A stretch of DNA of 26,841 nucleotides from PFJX01 sp037442845. GTDB lineage: Bacteria; Pseudomonadota; Gammaproteobacteria; Burkholderiales; Thiobacillaceae. Shown here piece after piece: positions 25,274 through 26,841 of this stretch. The translations under genes were made by a program, and so were the position numbers. The DNA lies in assembly GCA_037442845.1 (NCBI GenBank), contig JBBIPL010000020.1:1-26841 (forward strand), given 5' to 3'. The notes below the pieces were generated by a model that made no database searches, was not told where the DNA came from, and saw nothing but the letters and a program-made list of their open reading frames with translations. Position 1 is the first letter of the stretch; the number at the start of each line of letters is the position of its first letter.

Positions 25274-25327
25274 GTGAGGAGAAAAGGCGAAGCCTCCCCG
25301 CCTCACGCCTCACGCCTCACGCCTCGC
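25274..25327. repeat. Repeat family B forming the 5' end of nadD
   Basis: GTGAGG at 25274-25279, which contains the nadD start codon, is followed by a GGC-GAA-GCC hairpin and then by the 7-base unit GCCTCAC three times in tandem and a fourth degenerate GCCTCGC (25300-25327). GTGAGG is the inverted counterpart of CCTCAC, so the element is palindromic in outline. The tandem arm is nearly identical to 20929-20955 in leuS. Confidence 0.85.
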
Positions 25328-25978
25328 CCGCGGGCCATCGGCCTGCTCGGCGGCACCTTCGATCCCATCCACTATGGCCATCTGCGCATGGCCGAGGAAC
25401 TGGCCGAAGCCCTCGACATCGACCAGGTCCGCCTCATCCCCGCCGGCAGTCCGCCGCATCGCGGCCAGCCGCGCGCAGCTTCGCCGCATCGCCTGGAAAT
25501 GGCGCGGCGGGCGGTGGCCGGCAATCCCCGCTTCCTGCTGGACGAGCGTGAAATCCGGCGCGAACGGCCCAGCTACAGTGTCGACACCCTGATCGACCTG
25601 CGCGCCGAACTGCCCCTTGGCACGCCCCTGGTGCTGTTCATGGGCAGCGATGCCTTCCTCGGCCTGAGCACCTGGCATGCCTGGGAAAAGCTGTTCGACC
25701 TGGCCCATGTCGCCGTCGCCCACCGGCCCGGATTTTCCACGGCCCTGTGGGAGGACGCCCTGCCCGACGTCTTGCGCAGGCAACTGGCGCGGCGGCGTTG
25801 CGACCTGCCCGGCGAACTGGCCGAGCTGCCCGCCGGGCGGATCCACCTGAGCCCCATCACCCAACTGGAAATCTCCGCCAGCCAGATCCGCGACCTCTGC
25901 CTGCGCGGCCGCAGCACGCGCTACCTGCTGCCCGACCCCGTCATCGACTACATCAACGAGAAGCAACTCTATGTCTGA
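25274..25978 (+). CDS. nadD: Nicotinate-nucleotide adenylyltransferase with repeat-coded N terminus
   Basis: A 234-residue enzyme that joins nicotinate mononucleotide and ATP to give deamido-NAD. The nucleotidyltransferase core starts at residue 22, IGLLGGTFDPIHYGHLR, and ends with LEISASQIRDLCLRGRSTRYLLP. Family members normally begin within one to six residues of IGLLGG; here residues 2-19 come from a short repeat. GTG 25274 is taken as the start because AGGAG lies exactly six bases before it and no ATG, GTG or TTG occurs between it and the core, so the ribosome should translate the repeat. The stop overlaps rsfS by eight bases. Confidence 0.93.
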   Translation: MRRKGEASPPHASRLTPRPRAIGLLGGTFDPIHYGHLRMAEELAEALDIDQVRLIPAGSPPHRGQPRAASPHRLEMARRAVAGNPRFLLDEREIRRERPSYSVDTLIDLRAELPLGTPLVLFMGSDAFLGLSTWHAWEKLFDLAHVAVAHRPGFSTALWEDALPDVLRRQLARRRCDLPGELAELPAGRIHLSPITQLEISASQIRDLCLRGRSTRYLLPDPVIDYINEKQLYV

Positions 25979-26327
25979 ATCGCCGAGCACCGAGCAACTC
26001 ACGCAAATCGCCGTCGCCGCCCTCGAAGACATCAAGGGCAAGGACATCACGGTCATCGATGTGGCGCATCTGTCCTCCCTGTTCGAGAGCATGATCATCG
26101 CCAGCGGCGATTCCAACCGCCAGGTGCGCGCCCTGGCGGACAACGTGCAGAAGAAGCTGAAGGAGGCGGGCGCCGAGATCCTCGGCATCGAAGGCGAGCA
26201 GGTGGGCGAATGGGTATTGGTGGACGCGGGAGGACTGGTGGTGCACGTCATGCATCCGGCGGTGCGCCTGCATTACAACCTGGAAGAGCTCTGGGGCGCG
26301 GCGCGCATGGCCCGGCGGGCCGCCTGA
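25971..26327 (+). CDS. rsfS: Ribosome silencing factor RsfS
   Basis: A 118-residue RsfS/Iojap protein that binds L14 of the 50S subunit and blocks subunit joining under nutrient limitation. IKGKDITVIDVAHLSSLFESMIIASGDSNRQVRALADNV and GEWVLVDAGGLVVHVMHPAVRLHYNLEELW are the family core. The ATG overlaps the end of nadD by eight bases. In most relatives rlmH would follow; instead a terminator and an opposing lipoprotein gene come next. Confidence 0.96.
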   Translation: MSESPSTEQLTQIAVAALEDIKGKDITVIDVAHLSSLFESMIIASGDSNRQVRALADNVQKKLKEAGAEILGIEGEQVGEWVLVDAGGLVVHVMHPAVRLHYNLEELWGAARMARRAA

Positions 26328-26346
26328 GATCGCCCGGGCGCACCAA

Positions 26347-26380
26347 TAAAAAAACCCCGGCGCCCCACAACGCCGGGGTT
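26347..26380 (-). terminator. Terminator between rsfS and the lipoprotein gene
   Basis: AACCCCGGCG (26353-26362) and CGCCGGGGTT (26371-26380) make a ten-pair stem with an eight-base loop. On the minus strand it runs into seven T residues and ends the lipoprotein transcript. On the plus strand the downstream tract is only TT, so it would work less well for rsfS. Confidence 0.88.
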
Positions 26381-26398
26381 ACAGGAAAGCTCAGGCCA

Positions 26399-26758
26399 TC
26401 AGCGCACGACCTGGGGCATGACGTCGAGCACGACGTGGGTGTCGCGATTCACCAGAACGATGTCATTGCCGACGACGTAGCGGGTATAGGGCGCCGGCAG
26501 GTCGGGCAGCTTGCTCAACAGCTTGCCGGGCAGTTTCGCCGGCCGCTGACCGGGCGGCAGGACGTCGCCGACTTTCGCGCTTTGCGGCGGCAGGGTTCCG
26601 CTGGGTTTGCCATAGTAGGCCTCGACGGCGGCGCGATCGCTGGCGGAGAACTTCATGCCCGAGCTATCGCCGCCGCCAGCCGCGCTCTTGTCCCCCTGGC
26701 TGGCGCAGCCGGCCAACAGGGCGGCGGCGGTAAAGATCAGAAAGTCGCGTCTTTCCAT
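26399..26758 (-). CDS. Small lipoprotein, RcnB/CigR-like
   Basis: A 119-residue predicted lipoprotein: basic start MERRDF, hydrophobic stretch, lipobox LAGC with C18, then a Gly/Ser-rich linker. The body carries AAVEAYYGKPSG...LPPGQRPAKLPGKLLSKLP and ends with YTRYVVGNDIVLVNRDTHVVLDVM, the arrangement seen in RcnB/CigR-type proteins (a YY stretch, LPPG-type Pro-Gly segment and a terminal beta hairpin). Residue after Cys is Ala, which favours outer-membrane sorting. GAGGGG four to six bases before the ATG is a strong ribosome binding site. It stands alone at the edge of the window; no promoter could be recognised in 26759-26841. Function is uncertain. Confidence 0.7.
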   Translation of the reverse strand: MERRDFLIFTAAALLAGCASQGDKSAAGGGDSSGMKFSASDRAAVEAYYGKPSGTLPPQSAKVGDVLPPGQRPAKLPGKLLSKLPDLPAPYTRYVVGNDIVLVNRDTHVVLDVMPQVVR

Positions 26759-26841
26759 GCTTGTCCCCTCACGCTTTATGGCTAAGGCGTTCTATGTATC
26801 AAACCCACGGCGCAAACTCTTTGAGGCGTATCAAGATTTTC

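Noticed and set aside
23933..25306. 457-codon open frame on the minus strand
   Set aside because: Antisense shadow of proA; composition is typical of such shadows.
25300..25327. GCCTCAC tandem repeat as a small CRISPR array
   Set aside because: The unit is seven bases with no spacers, and there are no cas genes.

Overview
The window looks like chromosome of a GC-rich betaproteobacterium, probably an autotrophic or sulfur/nitrogen-cycling lineage. I infer this from the gene families and their order (pilT/pilU divergent from yggS-proC-yggT, maf-rng, leuS-lptE-holA-proA-nadD-rsfS), from a lone phosphoribulokinase gene (Calvin cycle) and from a TauE/SafE-type exporter. I cannot name the genus. 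Nearly all of it is housekeeping sequence; there is no phage, transposase, CRISPR or toxin locus. The novelty is in the regulatory and repeat sequences.

Layout. 0.1-2.1 kb (+): EVE-domain protein, TauE/SafE permease, secreted DUF3530-type alpha/beta hydrolase. 2.1-4.3 kb (-): the twitching ATPases pilT and pilU. 4.4-8.7 kb (+): a tightly overlapping run yggS-proC-yggT-yggU followed by a dynamin-like GTPase. 8.8-11.4 kb (-): rlmH-maf-rng. 11.5-13.9 kb (+): tRNA-Ala(GGC), tRNA-Glu(UUC), a TPP riboswitch and thiC, closed by a strong terminator. 14.0-15.5 kb (+): selO. 15.5-17.5 kb (+): a repeat-rich gap carrying a near-perfect FliA (sigma-28) promoter and a cyclic-di-GMP-I (GEMM) riboswitch in front of a DUF1631 gene. 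17.7-19.6 kb (-): a small gene of unknown function with an FNR-type box upstream, queD and prk. 19.7-26.3 kb (+): leuS-lptE-holA-proA-nadD-rsfS. 26.4-26.8 kb (-): a small lipoprotein.

Main points for a second look. (1) Short palindromic repeats sit in frame inside essential genes: two in the editing domain of LeuRS and one forming the N terminus of NadD. The LeuRS and NadD copies of one family are read in the same frame and give the same peptide, PHAS(P/R)LTP. A copy of the other family lies between selO and the DUF1631 gene. (2) FliA promoter, c-di-GMP riboswitch and DUF1631 gene are stacked, suggesting a motility-regulon gene controlled by the second messenger. (3) rlmH-maf-rng normally follows nadD-rsfS; here they are 15 kb apart on opposite strands, and flipping about 11.4-26.3 kb restores the usual operon exactly, which points to an inversion. 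(4) The QueD homologue has Arg in place of its first zinc-ligand His. (5) The TPP riboswitch is followed by two mutually exclusive pairings that would expose or hide the thiC ribosome binding site.
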